From: Candidatus Chloroploca asiatica
GTDB lineage: Bacteria; Chloroflexota; Chloroflexia; Chloroflexales; Chloroflexaceae
DNA length: 64,000 bases
Direction: 5' to 3'
Assembly: GCF_002532075.1 (NCBI RefSeq)
Contig: NZ_LYXE01000127.1
Coordinates: 124,001-188,000, forward strand
The position numbers and the translations under genes were made by a program. A model generated the notes under the pieces. That model was not told the origin of the DNA and ran no database searches. It saw only the letters and a program-made list of their open reading frames with translations. Numbering within the stretch: position 1 is the first letter of the stretch; the number at the start of each line of letters is the position of its first letter. Shown in pieces: positions 16,572-24,981 of this stretch.

Positions 16572-17684
16572 ATGAGGCTCACAATCCAACTGAAGTTGCA
16601 GCCGACTCCTGAGCAAGCTGACGCTTTGCAGCGCACGCTTGAGCGGGCGAATGAGGCGTGTAACGCGATGAGTCTGACGGCATGGGAGACCAAGACCTTT
16701 CGGCAGTTTGCGGTTCACAAGCTGGTGTACCAGGACACCCGCGAGGCGTTCGGGCTTGCCGCGCAAATGGTGGTGCGGTGCATTGCGAAGGTAGCGGATG
16801 CCTACAAGCTGGATCGCAAGGTTCAGCGCACGTTTCGCCCACACGGTGCGATGGCCTACGATGATCGCATCCTGTCCTTCCACCGCGGCAAGCAGGAAGT
16901 CTCGATCTGGACGCTCGACGGGCGGCAGGCGATCCCGTTCCTCTGCGGCGATAGGCAACGCCCGTTGCTCGCTTCGCAGCGGGGCGAGACGGATCTGGCG
17001 CTGGTCAACGGCGCGTGGTATCTGTTCGCTGGGTGCGAGGTTGAAATACCCGACCCTGGCGACGTGGAAGGCGTGATGGGCATTGACCTGGGGGTGACCA
17101 ATATTGCGGTAGATAGCGACGGCGAGACCCATTCCGGCAAGGCGATCAAGAACGTGCGCTATCGGCATCGGAGCTTGCGGCGCAAGCTCCAGCGGAAACG
17201 GACCCACGGTGCCCGCCGCCGCTTGCGAAAGCTCGTAGGGCAGGAATACCGCTTTGCGACATGGGTAAACCACAACCTCTCCAAACGGATTGTTGCGAAG
17301 GCCGAAGGCACGAAGCGGGCGATAGCGTTGGAGGATCTGACGCATATTCGCACGCGGATAACGGCTCGCAGGTCGCAGCGCGCAACACTCCATAGCTGGG
17401 CCTTTGCGCAGTTGCAGGCCTTTATCGTCTACAAGGCAGCGATGTGCGGGGTTCCTGTCCATCGGGTTGATCCTCGGAATACCTCTCGTACCTGTCCTAT
17501 GTGCGGTTGTATTGACAAGGCCAACCGCAAAACCCAGGCTTCGTTTGTCTGCACATCTTGTGGCTTCGCTGGGCCAGCAGATGTGATCGCGGCGGTCAAT
17601 ATTGGCCGCCGGGCGCCTGTAAGTGCGCCATGCTACCCGGCTGCCGACTCGTCGGTAGTGCAGGGTAAAGCCCAAGAGCTTTAG
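16572..17684 (+). CDS. tnpB: TnpB RNA-guided nuclease
   Basis: A 370-aa RuvC-type nuclease, the family ancestral to Cas12, which cuts DNA beside the element's target motif using an RNA from the transposon right end. All three catalytic acids are visible: Asp172 in GIDLG, Glu254 in ALEDL and Asp337 in GPADVIAAVN. The zinc ribbon between the last two is CPMC...CTSC. The final motif has Val where many copies have Asn (D-x-x-A-A-x-N). The frame is intact, so the enzyme may be active. The TAG stop lies in the loop of the right-end hairpin, so the guide-RNA scaffold overlaps the gene's 3' end. No ribosome site precedes the ATG. Confidence 0.92.
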   Translation: MRLTIQLKLQPTPEQADALQRTLERANEACNAMSLTAWETKTFRQFAVHKLVYQDTREAFGLAAQMVVRCIAKVADAYKLDRKVQRTFRPHGAMAYDDRILSFHRGKQEVSIWTLDGRQAIPFLCGDRQRPLLASQRGETDLALVNGAWYLFAGCEVEIPDPGDVEGVMGIDLGVTNIAVDSDGETHSGKAIKNVRYRHRSLRRKLQRKRTHGARRRLRKLVGQEYRFATWVNHNLSKRIVAKAEGTKRAIALEDLTHIRTRITARRSQRATLHSWAFAQLQAFIVYKAAMCGVPVHRVDPRNTSRTCPMCGCIDKANRKTQASFVCTSCGFAGPADVIAAVNIGRRAPVSAPCYPAADSSVVQGKAQEL

Positions 17685-17691
17685 CCTTGGG
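17550..17691 (+). ncRNA. Predicted omega/reRNA scaffold of the TnpB element
   Basis: By analogy with known TnpB systems, the guide RNA covers the end of tnpB and the right-end hairpin (17671-17691), with the guide made of flanking host DNA from 17692 on. The 5' limit is a guess. The hairpin is seen directly; the RNA is inferred. Confidence 0.35.
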
Positions 17692-17720
17692 TAGCTTACT
17701 CGGAAGGTCTATCTATGCAC

Positions 17721-19955
17721 CTACGGGTGGCGTAGCGAGTCGACCATGGCCTCGATCTCGGGCGAGGGTGGGGTATCGAGCCGGCTGACGATCCAGGTCA
17801 CCAGGGCATTGATGGGGATGCCAAAGATGCCGGCTGCACTACTACTAATGCCCAGAAGGGTCCAATCTGGCAGGATCGAGGTGAGGGCCATATACCCTGC
17901 CGTGACGATCAAGCCACTCAGCATCCCTGCTGCTGCCCCACGACTTGTGGCTCTCTTCCAGAAGATGCCCATGACCAGAATAGGAAAGAACGTAGCGGCT
18001 GCGAGCGAGAAGGCCCAGGCAACCATCTGGACAATGATGGCGAGACGTTGCAACGCGGTGAGCGTCGCCAGCACTGCGGCCACCAGAATCATAATGCGCC
18101 CAAGCCAGAGCCGTTCGCGCAACGAGGCTTTGGGGTTGAGGGTGCGGTGGTAAATATCATGCGCCACCGCTGCCGCAATGACCATCAATAGTCCGTCAGC
18201 TGTCGAGAGGGCCGCCGCCATGCCCCCGGCGGCCACCAGGGCCACCACCGTCGTCGGTAAACCGGCAATCTCGGGCGTTGCGAGCACGATCAGATCTGGG
18301 TCGATCCGCAATTCGCCGTATTGGAGGCGGTTGTCATTGCTATTTTCGTCGGACGGATCTTCGCTGATCGTCAACAACCCGGTCTGCGCCCAGTTTTCGG
18401 CCCATTCAGGCAGCTCGGCAATGGGGCGTCCCACAACATCCTGCAGGATCTCCCAGCGTGAAAAGGCGGCATAAGCCGGTGCAGTGAGGTACAGCACCGC
18501 AATCCAGACGAGTGCCCACGCAACACTACTGCGACTCTGATGCACGTCGGGTACCGTATAAAAGCGGGTCAGAATGTGGGGCATGCCCGCTGTGCCTACC
18601 ATCAGGCAGATCGTGAGCGCAATAAAGTTGAGCGGTGACCAGTCGTTGAATGGTTCGATATAACTTGACGTAATACCCTGCTCGGCTTCGAGGCGGATAA
18701 TATTTTGCAGCGCTTCGCCGTACATCAACTGGGGGATAGGAACCCCGGTCAATTTGAGCGAGAGCCAGGTCACTGGCACGAGATAGGCCACAACCATGAT
18801 AATACCCTGCACCCCCTGGGTCCAGGTAATCGCTTTCATCCCCCCCAGAAACGAGCAGAGCAGCACAGCCGAGAGCCCGACGATGACGCCGAGCATATAG
18901 TTGATGCCGAGGAATCGGCTCATGATGATCCCTATCCCCGTCACCTGTGCGGTCAGATAGGTAAAGCTGATGATGATGCAGATAATTGCCCCGAGCACGC
19001 GGGTGGCGCTGCCTGGATAGCGTGCGCCAATGAAATCAGGAATGGTGAATTGTCCAAACTTGCGCAAATAGGGTGCGAGCAAAAGCACGAGCAAGACAAA
19101 GCCGCCTGTCCAGCCGGTGATATAGGCTAGGCCCTCGTAGCCGAGCAAGAAGAGCGCCCCGGCCATACTGATAAACGAAGCCGCACTCATCCAGTCCGAG
19201 CCGGTTGCCAGGCCGTTGAGCAGGGCTGGCACGCGCCGTCCAGCGACATAATATTCATCAAGTTGCTCGGTTCGCGCACGTAGCCCGATCACCGCATAGA
19301 CGCCGATGGTGAGCAAGAGAAAGAACCAACTGATTGCGCCTGGCGGCAAAGTGTAGATCTCATCAAGCAGGCTTACGACCCCGATCAGCGCAAGAAACCC
19401 GAGCGTAAAGCCGAGATATGCCATCAGCAGACGATTGCGGTAATGACGTTGTGCCGCGCTTTCGGGCGGGCTCATGCCAAAGCGACGATCGAGTTTCCGC
19501 ATACGCAGGGTATAGCCAAAGGTCAGGCCAATGAAGATAATGAGGGCACCCTGACTCTGCATATAATAGCCGAGCGGAAAACCCGTGAGTACCGTCACCT
19601 GATTGAGCATGGGGGCAAAGATTGCTGGCAGGAGAAAACTTGCCAGCCAGATCAGCAACAATGGCCCGATCAACGTCAGATTAGTCTTCCAGTAGATCCC
19701 AAGCCACGGCGGCGCACGGTAGCCAGCCAATTCCTCCTCTTGAACATCCTCTTGAACGCTACTCTCTGGCGTGCTTGCTACGTCTGGCTCGGGTTGCGGT
19801 CGAATAGGCATGCCGCTTTCGCGTGAGAGATCGTGCATATCTCGGATACGTTCCATCGGGGGGAAGATCCGGTGCATCGTAAGGAAGGCCACGGCCAGTG
19901 CACTGACGACGATCAAAAAGACGTGCCAGAGTTCCAGCGTGATCAGTTCGCTCAT
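17721..19955 (-). CDS. Sodium:solute symporter fused to an N-terminal DUF4212 domain
   Basis: A 744-aa multi-TM transporter of the SSS family, probably importing acetate or another short organic acid with sodium. Residues about 84-165 (YWKTNLTLIGPLLLIWLASF and GFPLGYYMQSQGALIIFIG) match DUF4212, normally a separate small membrane subunit encoded beside this symporter type. Residues 175-740 are the symporter, with GSDWMSAASFISMAG and GTAGMPHILTRFYTVPDV, a segment typical of the acetate-permease-like branch. A further TM segment precedes the DUF4212 part. The start overlaps the stop of the histidine kinase by four bases (ATGA), so it is the last gene of a regulator-kinase-transporter operon. 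Confidence 0.85.
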   Translation of the reverse strand: MSELITLELWHVFLIVVSALAVAFLTMHRIFPPMERIRDMHDLSRESGMPIRPQPEPDVASTPESSVQEDVQEEELAGYRAPPWLGIYWKTNLTLIGPLLLIWLASFLLPAIFAPMLNQVTVLTGFPLGYYMQSQGALIIFIGLTFGYTLRMRKLDRRFGMSPPESAAQRHYRNRLLMAYLGFTLGFLALIGVVSLLDEIYTLPPGAISWFFLLLTIGVYAVIGLRARTEQLDEYYVAGRRVPALLNGLATGSDWMSAASFISMAGALFLLGYEGLAYITGWTGGFVLLVLLLAPYLRKFGQFTIPDFIGARYPGSATRVLGAIICIIISFTYLTAQVTGIGIIMSRFLGINYMLGVIVGLSAVLLCSFLGGMKAITWTQGVQGIIMVVAYLVPVTWLSLKLTGVPIPQLMYGEALQNIIRLEAEQGITSSYIEPFNDWSPLNFIALTICLMVGTAGMPHILTRFYTVPDVHQSRSSVAWALVWIAVLYLTAPAYAAFSRWEILQDVVGRPIAELPEWAENWAQTGLLTISEDPSDENSNDNRLQYGELRIDPDLIVLATPEIAGLPTTVVALVAAGGMAAALSTADGLLMVIAAAVAHDIYHRTLNPKASLRERLWLGRIMILVAAVLATLTALQRLAIIVQMVAWAFSLAAATFFPILVMGIFWKRATSRGAAAGMLSGLIVTAGYMALTSILPDWTLLGISSSAAGIFGIPINALVTWIVSRLDTPPSPEIEAMVDSLRHP

Positions 19956-21142
19956 GGTGCCTCGACTGTGCCTGGTTGGCGTGCAGGTTGCAACAGGGCT
20001 TCTGAGGCGCCCGGCGGCAGGGGCAGCGTAAACGAGATGGTTGTGCCGGTGCCCGGCCCTGCACTTTCGGCCCAGATCTCACCACCCTGAACATCAATCA
20101 GGTGGCGCACAATCGCTAGGCCGATACCGTTGCCCCCGCTTTGGCGTGCGCGTGATTTATCGACGCGGTAGAATCGTTCAAAGACATGGGGCAGATGCTC
20201 GGCGGCGATGCCTACGCCGGTATCTTGCACTGATACTTTGACCATCGGGTTGGCATAGACGGCCCGTACCGTTACCTTGCCCCCGCTGGGCGTGTACCGG
20301 AAGGCATTCGAGAGCACATTGATCATCACCTGATCAATGCGATCAGGATCGCTCCAGACTGAAGGCAGGTAGGCCTCGACATCGAGTTCCATTTCGACCT
20401 GGTTGGCCTGGAAGATCGGCTCAAAATGGGTCATGACCCCCTGCAACAAGGTGCGCAGATTCATGCTGCGCGCCACCACGGGGATCTGGCCCGCTTCGAC
20501 GCGTGAGAGTAGTTCGAGGTCTTCAATCAGGCGTTGGAGGCGATTTGATTCGTGGAGAATCAGGTTGAAGGTTTGCGGCTCAGGTTTGATGACGCCATCG
20601 AGCAACCCTTCCATATACCCACTGATCGTCGCGAGTGGGGTGCGCAATTCGTGGGTCACATCGGCGAGCAGCGCCAGGCGCCGTTGCTCGGTACGGTCAA
20701 GGGTGTCGGCCAATTGATTGACACTCTGTGATAATTGGGCGATCTCATCGTCACTTGAGATCCGTGTCCGTTCACGATAAAAGCCCTGAGCCAGGCGTCG
20801 GCTGACCGTCGAGAGCGTGTAGAGTGGCTCCACGATGCGTTTGGAAACAAACAGGCTGACGATCACCGCAGCCGTCAGTGCGGCAAAGCCACTGATCAAC
20901 AGTGCTTGCTGCAAAACGGTTTGAAACTGCTGCAACAACGGGGTCTGCACGTTTTCGGCTGCTGCTGGATCGCGCAGCGGGCCTGTTTCCGCCGCTGCTG
21001 CCCCAAGCGTGAGAGGGGCGACTTCTACCAGCCCGACACGAGCCAGGAAGAGCGCCGTGGCGATCAAGACAACATCAGCAATCACCACAATGATTAAATG
21101 CGATGCAAAGAGTTTCCAGCGTAACTGATGATGCCATCTCAT
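19952..21142 (-). CDS. Sensor histidine kinase
   Basis: A 396-aa two-TM kinase. TM1 is at about 13-35, a short outer loop follows, then TM2 at about 78-100, HAMP, the H-box (DVTHELRTPLATISGYME), N-box (NVLSNAFRYTPSGG), G1 (DTGVGIAAEHLPHVFERFYR) and G2 (GNGIGLAIV). All phosphorylation and ATP-binding motifs are intact. Four-base overlaps on both sides link it to the response regulator upstream and the symporter downstream. The signal is probably the transported solute or membrane state, but this is inference from context. Confidence 0.93.
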   Translation of the reverse strand: MRWHHQLRWKLFASHLIIVVIADVVLIATALFLARVGLVEVAPLTLGAAAAETGPLRDPAAAENVQTPLLQQFQTVLQQALLISGFAALTAAVIVSLFVSKRIVEPLYTLSTVSRRLAQGFYRERTRISSDDEIAQLSQSVNQLADTLDRTEQRRLALLADVTHELRTPLATISGYMEGLLDGVIKPEPQTFNLILHESNRLQRLIEDLELLSRVEAGQIPVVARSMNLRTLLQGVMTHFEPIFQANQVEMELDVEAYLPSVWSDPDRIDQVMINVLSNAFRYTPSGGKVTVRAVYANPMVKVSVQDTGVGIAAEHLPHVFERFYRVDKSRARQSGGNGIGLAIVRHLIDVQGGEIWAESAGPGTGTTISFTLPLPPGASEALLQPARQPGTVEAP

Positions 21143-21843
21143 CGTATCCCACCGACAAATTTATAGCCAACCCCACGTACGGTCTGGACTACAGGGGCTT
21201 CATGCGGGCCACATTCTTCGAGTTTCCGGCGGAGGGTGCCGACATGCACATCAACGACCCGATCAATGCCCGCAAAATCGGCCCCCCAGATGCGTTGCAA
21301 CAGTTCTTCACGGGTAAAGACGCGCCCCGGATAACTCGCCATCACATAGAGGAGATCAAATTCACGCGGTGTCAATTCGACCATGGTCTCGCCATGTTGC
21401 ACCTCGCGGCGTTCGGGGTCAATGCTAAGCACCCCAAACTGGAGTGCTGGGCGTTCGGCGCTCTTTTCCTGGGGCATCCGCGAACGCCGCAGAATCGCCT
21501 TGACACGGGCGACGAGTTCACGCGGGCTGAAGGGTTTCGTCAGGTAATCGTCGGCCCCGACCGAAAGCCCAATCAATTTGTCAACCTCGTCAGTGCGAGC
21601 GGTCAGCATCAATACATAGACTGATGTCTCTTGATGCAAACGTCGACAGACTTCGATGCCATCGATGCCGGGCAGCATGACGTCTAGGATGACCAGGTCG
21701 GGCCGTATCGCACGGGCTAGCGTCAGCGCTGATGGGCCATCAAAGGCACGCTGGATCGCAAATCCCTCAGCAGTCAGATAGCTCGCCACCAGATCGACAA
21801 TGGGCTGCTCGTCGTCTACGACCAGGATCGTCGCTGCATCCAT
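21139..21843 (-). CDS. OmpR-family response regulator
   Basis: A 234-aa DNA-binding regulator. The receiver has the acidic pocket Asp10/Asp11, phospho-acceptor Asp54 (DLVILDVMLPG) and Lys in YLTKPFSP. The C-terminal winged helix ends RTVRGVGYKFVGG, as in PhoB/OmpR. GGGAGGT six bases before the ATG supports the start. First gene of the operon; it probably controls the symporter and itself. Confidence 0.95.
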   Translation of the reverse strand: MDAATILVVDDEQPIVDLVASYLTAEGFAIQRAFDGPSALTLARAIRPDLVILDVMLPGIDGIEVCRRLHQETSVYVLMLTARTDEVDKLIGLSVGADDYLTKPFSPRELVARVKAILRRSRMPQEKSAERPALQFGVLSIDPERREVQHGETMVELTPREFDLLYVMASYPGRVFTREELLQRIWGADFAGIDRVVDVHVGTLRRKLEECGPHEAPVVQTVRGVGYKFVGGIR

Positions 21844-21914
21844 CGCAGCACCTCCCTAGCGCCTCAGGTAGGGTCAGTTTCACGAGAGGTACAAATTGAC
21901 CAAGTGTAGTGCGC

Positions 21915-21923
21915 ACTATACCA
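21915..21923 (-). promoter_or_regulatory. Promoter of the two-component/symporter operon
   Basis: On the minus strand TGG-TATAGT, an extended -10 with its hexamer at 21915-21920, immediately past the EVE gene stop. The predicted leader is about 65 bases. Confidence 0.45.
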
Positions 21924-21925
21924 TA

Positions 21926-22339
21926 TTATGCCGAAACTTCGGCCATGACAAGCAGACGTTGCCACTGTTCATCAGTCAGAGGGACAACCGAGAGGCGACC
22001 CTGGCGGACAAGCGCTGAGTCGCTAAAGAGCGGATCGGCTTTGATGTCGGCCAGTTTGACGGGCGAGGGCAAGGCGCACGTGGCGCGAATATCAACGACA
22101 ATAAGGCGGGGATCGTCTGTTTTGGGGTCTTGATACGGGGCGCTGATCACTTCAGCTATGCCTACAGCCTGGCGCTCGTCGCCCGTGTGATAGATGAGTG
22201 CTTGATCGCCTGGGGCCATCGTGCGCATGTGCTTGAGGGCAGCATTATTTGCTACCCCGTCCCAGATCGTTTTGTGGTCACGTTCCAGGTCAGCATAGCT
22301 ATACACATTAGGCTCAGTTTTGAGTAACCAGCAAGCCAT
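21926..22339 (-). CDS. EVE-domain protein
   Basis: A 137-aa single-domain protein of the EVE (PUA-like) family, which binds modified bases in DNA or RNA. Landmarks are WLLKTEPNVYSYADL at the N-terminus, WDGVANNAALKHMRTMAPGD and GIAEVISAPYQD, as in THYN1-like proteins. The ATG at 22339 (MACWLLKTEP) is chosen because the longer frame runs into the tRNA gene. The start lies 9 bases beyond the encoded CCA end of tRNA-Glu, without a ribosome site and behind a run of six T, so the gene may be read only from tRNA transcripts that fail to stop. Confidence 0.85.
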   Translation of the reverse strand: MACWLLKTEPNVYSYADLERDHKTIWDGVANNAALKHMRTMAPGDQALIYHTGDERQAVGIAEVISAPYQDPKTDDPRLIVVDIRATCALPSPVKLADIKADPLFSDSALVRQGRLSVVPLTDEQWQRLLVMAEVSA

Positions 22340-22347
22340 ACAAAAAA

Positions 22348-22424
22348 TGGTACCCCCAGCGGGATTCGAACCCGCGATCTTCACCTTGAAAGGGTGACGT
22401 CCTAGGCCGCTAGACTATGGGGGC
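22348..22424 (-). tRNA. tRNA-Glu (anticodon TTC)
   Basis: Reads as a full cloverleaf on the minus strand: acceptor GCCCCCA pairing with TGGGGGT, anticodon loop around TTC, T-arm GCGGGTTCGAATCCCGC, discriminator A and an encoded CCA (22348-22350). Decodes GAA/GAG. Followed directly by TTTTTT. Confidence 0.96.
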
Positions 22425-22492
22425 GCAGAAACAAGACATGCTGTACAATTTGGTTCGTCTAGGTGCGTAACCAACGTACTCAAACCTTCGGT

Positions 22493-22521
22493 ATTATACC
22501 AGGGTCTTGTTATTCTTTCAA
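22493..22521 (-). promoter_or_regulatory. tRNA-Glu promoter
   Basis: Minus strand TTGAAA (22516-22521), 17 bases, TATAAT (22493-22498) with a preceding TGG. A strong sigma70-type promoter about 60 bases before the mature 5' end. Confidence 0.65.
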
Positions 22522-22542
22522 GTCGCGGTAAGGAGCCTTTGT

Positions 22543-24948
22543 ATGTTCAAATCAGCTCGCCTCTTGCTTGGGATCTTCGTTGGTCTTGCGCTGCTGCTCT
22601 CGTCATCACCAGGGGTGTCAGGTCAGCCATCAGTCGGTGCTGACGCGGCGTTTGGGGTGAATAGCCACCTGGCGTCGCGCTATCCAGTTTATGAGACATT
22701 GCAGGTGCCGCTGGATCTGGTGGGGCAGACGGGGATGGGGTGGGCACGCGAAGATTTCCAGTTTGCGCGGATCGAGCCTCGCCCAGGTGAGTTTGATTGG
22801 GGCTGGCATGACCGGGTGGTTGATGATCTGACGCGGCGTGGCATCAGGATCGTTGGTCTGTTGAATGGCCCGACCCCGGCCTGGGCTGCGCGTGGACGCG
22901 GCGAAGCCTTTGCCCCCCCTGATGTGGCGCGTTTTGCAGCGTTTGCCGGTGCGGTCGTCGCTCGCTATAAAGATCGGGTGCAAGACTGGCAGGTCTGGAA
23001 TGAGCCTGATAATGCACGCTACTGGGCACCCGCACCCAATCCTGCTGCCTATGCGGCGCTCTTGCAGGCGACGAACCAGGCGATCAAGGCCGCTGATCCC
23101 AATGCTCGGGTGTTGGCGGCTGGCCTGGTCTCACCTGAGCCTGCGACGAGCTTTTTGCAAGCGATGGCGACGCACGGGGCCTGGAATGCGTTTGATGTGA
23201 TTGCGTTGCACCCTTATACCGATCCTAAAAGCCCTGAAGAGGGCCAGATCGCTGCGGCTGGGGTTGGTTCGGTGCGGGCGCTCGCCGAACGTCTTGGCTC
23301 CAAGCCGATTTGGGTGACTGAGTATGGCTGGTCGACGGCGAGCGGCGACCGCGATGGTCACCGGGTTGCGCCTGAGGTGCAGGCGAGTTATCTCGTGCGC
23401 GGGGCGGCCCTTTTGCGGGCCGCTGGCGTTGAACGGGTGATCTGGTATAACCTCAAAGATGTCAACCCCGGTGATGGCCTTGGTCTGCTCGCCTATGGGG
23501 CTGGTCGTACTGATTATAGCCAGGGCAAACCCGCCCTCCAGGCCTTCCGTACCCTCAATCAGCAACTCGTCGGGACGACTCCCGCTGGGATGCTTGAGTT
23601 CGGTCAGCGTAGCGTGGTGGTTGATTTCGAGAACTTTGGGACGTGGCGTCGTGGTGATCAGCCGAATGGTACGTTTACGCAGAGTTCGGCGCAGGTCTAT
23701 CGCGGTCAGTTTGCGGGTCAACTCAGTTATACCTTTGGAACGCGTGGCAATGATTATGTTGTCTTTACTGCGGGTTCACCGGCCCTTATCCCGGCTGGTG
23801 CGACTGACCTCGGGGTTCATGTCTATGGCGATGGCAGCGGTCACGCGCTCAAGGTCTGGTTACGTGATGCCGAAGGCGAGACGTTGCAGTTTCGGCTTGG
23901 TTTTGTTGGGTCGCCCGGCTGGCAGTTTCTCGCAGTGCCGCTCTCGGGTCAGGTCGAGGCCTACAATCGCGTCAGTGGCAGTGGCAACCTTCGCCTCGAT
24001 CTGCCGGCTCGTTTGATCGCTCTGGTGCTTGATGATGAACCCGATACGGCGACGGGATCAGGGACGATCTACCTTGATGATCTGACGGTCTTGAGTGGCC
24101 CGTCGGCCTATGGCGCACGCTTTCAACGCGGGGGCGAGGTGATCGATCTGCTCTGGGCCTTGCAGCCTGCTCAGGTTGCCATCCCCACCGGCGCAGGCCA
24201 GGGAACACTGGTGACGCTCAGTGGTGAAACCCGTACCGAGGCGGCGCGTGATGGGCAATTTGTCCTTGGCCTTGGCCCTTCGCCAGTCTTCCTGCGTCAC
24301 GTCGCCGGCCAGGCTCAGCCGCAACCGCAGCCGCAGCCGCAGCCGCAGCCGCAACCGCAACCGCAACCGGCTGACCAACGCTGTTTTCCCGAGACGGGCT
24401 TTTGCATTGCGGGTCGTATCCGTACATTTTGGGAACAGAATGGCGGCCTGCCCGTCTTTGGGTATCCGGTGGGACCACAGCGCGAAGAGATGATCGAAGG
24501 TCGGGCGCTGCAGGTGCAGTGGTTTGAACGCAATCGCCTTGAGTTGCATCCCGGCAATACACCACCGTACGATGTGTTGCTCGGGCGGTTGGGGGTTGAT
24601 CGATTGGTGCAACAGGGTCGTGATTGGCAGGCCTTTGCAACGAGCACACCAGAGCCGGGCTGTCGTTTCTTTGCCGAGACGGGCCACAATGTCTGCGGTG
24701 CGATCCTGGCCCTCTGGCGGGCCAATGGGCTGGAGTTTGATGGGCGCCCCGGCAAGAGTGAAGCCGAGAGCCTTGCGCTCTTTGGGTTGCCGCTGAGTGG
24801 CCCACAGGTCGAGACGCTCAGTGATGGGCGCGAGTATACGGTGCAGTGGTTTGAACGGGCACGCTTCGAGCTTCATCCCGAAAATGCGCCACCTTACAAT
24901 GTCTTGCTTGGTTTGCTTGGCAATGAATTTCAGCAAGATCGCAGATAA
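22543..24948 (+). CDS. Secreted glycoside hydrolase (clan A type) with duplicated C-terminal module
   Basis: An 801-aa exported enzyme. AAGGAG seven bases before the ATG at 22543 fixes the start and reveals a signal peptide cut near VSGQPS. Residues about 35-350 form a (beta/alpha)8 glycosidase with the acid/base Glu in WQVWNEPDNARYW and the nucleophile Glu in WVTEYGWST, as in GH39/GH5-like enzymes; the sugar is unknown. A beta-sandwich region follows (VVDFENFGTW to TIYLDDLTVL). Then comes a linker of nine Gln-Pro pairs and two copies of a roughly 90-residue module (CFPETGFCIAGRIRTFW... QWFERNRLELHP and its partner). That module recurs in secreted proteins of this phylum, from memory. Confidence 0.82.
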   Translation: MFKSARLLLGIFVGLALLLSSSPGVSGQPSVGADAAFGVNSHLASRYPVYETLQVPLDLVGQTGMGWAREDFQFARIEPRPGEFDWGWHDRVVDDLTRRGIRIVGLLNGPTPAWAARGRGEAFAPPDVARFAAFAGAVVARYKDRVQDWQVWNEPDNARYWAPAPNPAAYAALLQATNQAIKAADPNARVLAAGLVSPEPATSFLQAMATHGAWNAFDVIALHPYTDPKSPEEGQIAAAGVGSVRALAERLGSKPIWVTEYGWSTASGDRDGHRVAPEVQASYLVRGAALLRAAGVERVIWYNLKDVNPGDGLGLLAYGAGRTDYSQGKPALQAFRTLNQQLVGTTPAGMLEFGQRSVVVDFENFGTWRRGDQPNGTFTQSSAQVYRGQFAGQLSYTFGTRGNDYVVFTAGSPALIPAGATDLGVHVYGDGSGHALKVWLRDAEGETLQFRLGFVGSPGWQFLAVPLSGQVEAYNRVSGSGNLRLDLPARLIALVLDDEPDTATGSGTIYLDDLTVLSGPSAYGARFQRGGEVIDLLWALQPAQVAIPTGAGQGTLVTLSGETRTEAARDGQFVLGLGPSPVFLRHVAGQAQPQPQPQPQPQPQPQPQPADQRCFPETGFCIAGRIRTFWEQNGGLPVFGYPVGPQREEMIEGRALQVQWFERNRLELHPGNTPPYDVLLGRLGVDRLVQQGRDWQAFATSTPEPGCRFFAETGHNVCGAILALWRANGLEFDGRPGKSEAESLALFGLPLSGPQVETLSDGREYTVQWFERARFELHPENAPPYNVLLGLLGNEFQQDRR
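24316..24369 (+). repeat. Nine 6-bp repeats encoding a Gln-Pro linker
   Basis: CAGCCG or CAACCG repeated nine times in frame. It separates the catalytic part from the duplicated C-terminal module and is prone to slippage in whole residue pairs. Confidence 0.9.
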
Positions 24949-24962
24949 AACCGGGCGGCCTG

Positions 24963-24971
24963 TGGTATCAT
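24963..24971 (+). promoter_or_regulatory. Putative extended -10 before the YgfZ-like gene
   Basis: TGG-TATCAT ends 10 bases before the ATG at 24982, which would leave a leader of only about four bases. The upstream ATG at 24970 overlaps this hexamer. Confidence 0.4.
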
Positions 24972-24981
24972 GTACCATAAG

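Larger units (their letters stand above)
16479..17691 (+). mobile_element. TnpB-only IS200/IS605-like element
   Basis: A single tnpB gene flanked by matching terminal hairpins. The left hairpin (16479-16499) and the right one (17671-17691) have different six-base stems (CCCACG and CCCAAG) but the same nine-base loop AGCTTTAGC. A third GGCTTTAGCC lies at about 16520. Subterminal hairpins without inverted repeats are the hallmark of IS200/IS605 ends. No TnpA (Y1 transposase) gene is present, so movement would need help in trans. True ends lie a few bases outside the hairpins and cannot be fixed without an empty site. The insertion sits between the leuS promoter and the symporter operon, both on the minus strand. 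Confidence 0.8.

Noticed and set aside
16449..17675. A 408-aa open frame on the strand opposite tnpB
   Set aside because: It is a shadow of tnpB: the plus-strand frame has all RuvC and zinc motifs, and the antisense frame has no recognisable family.
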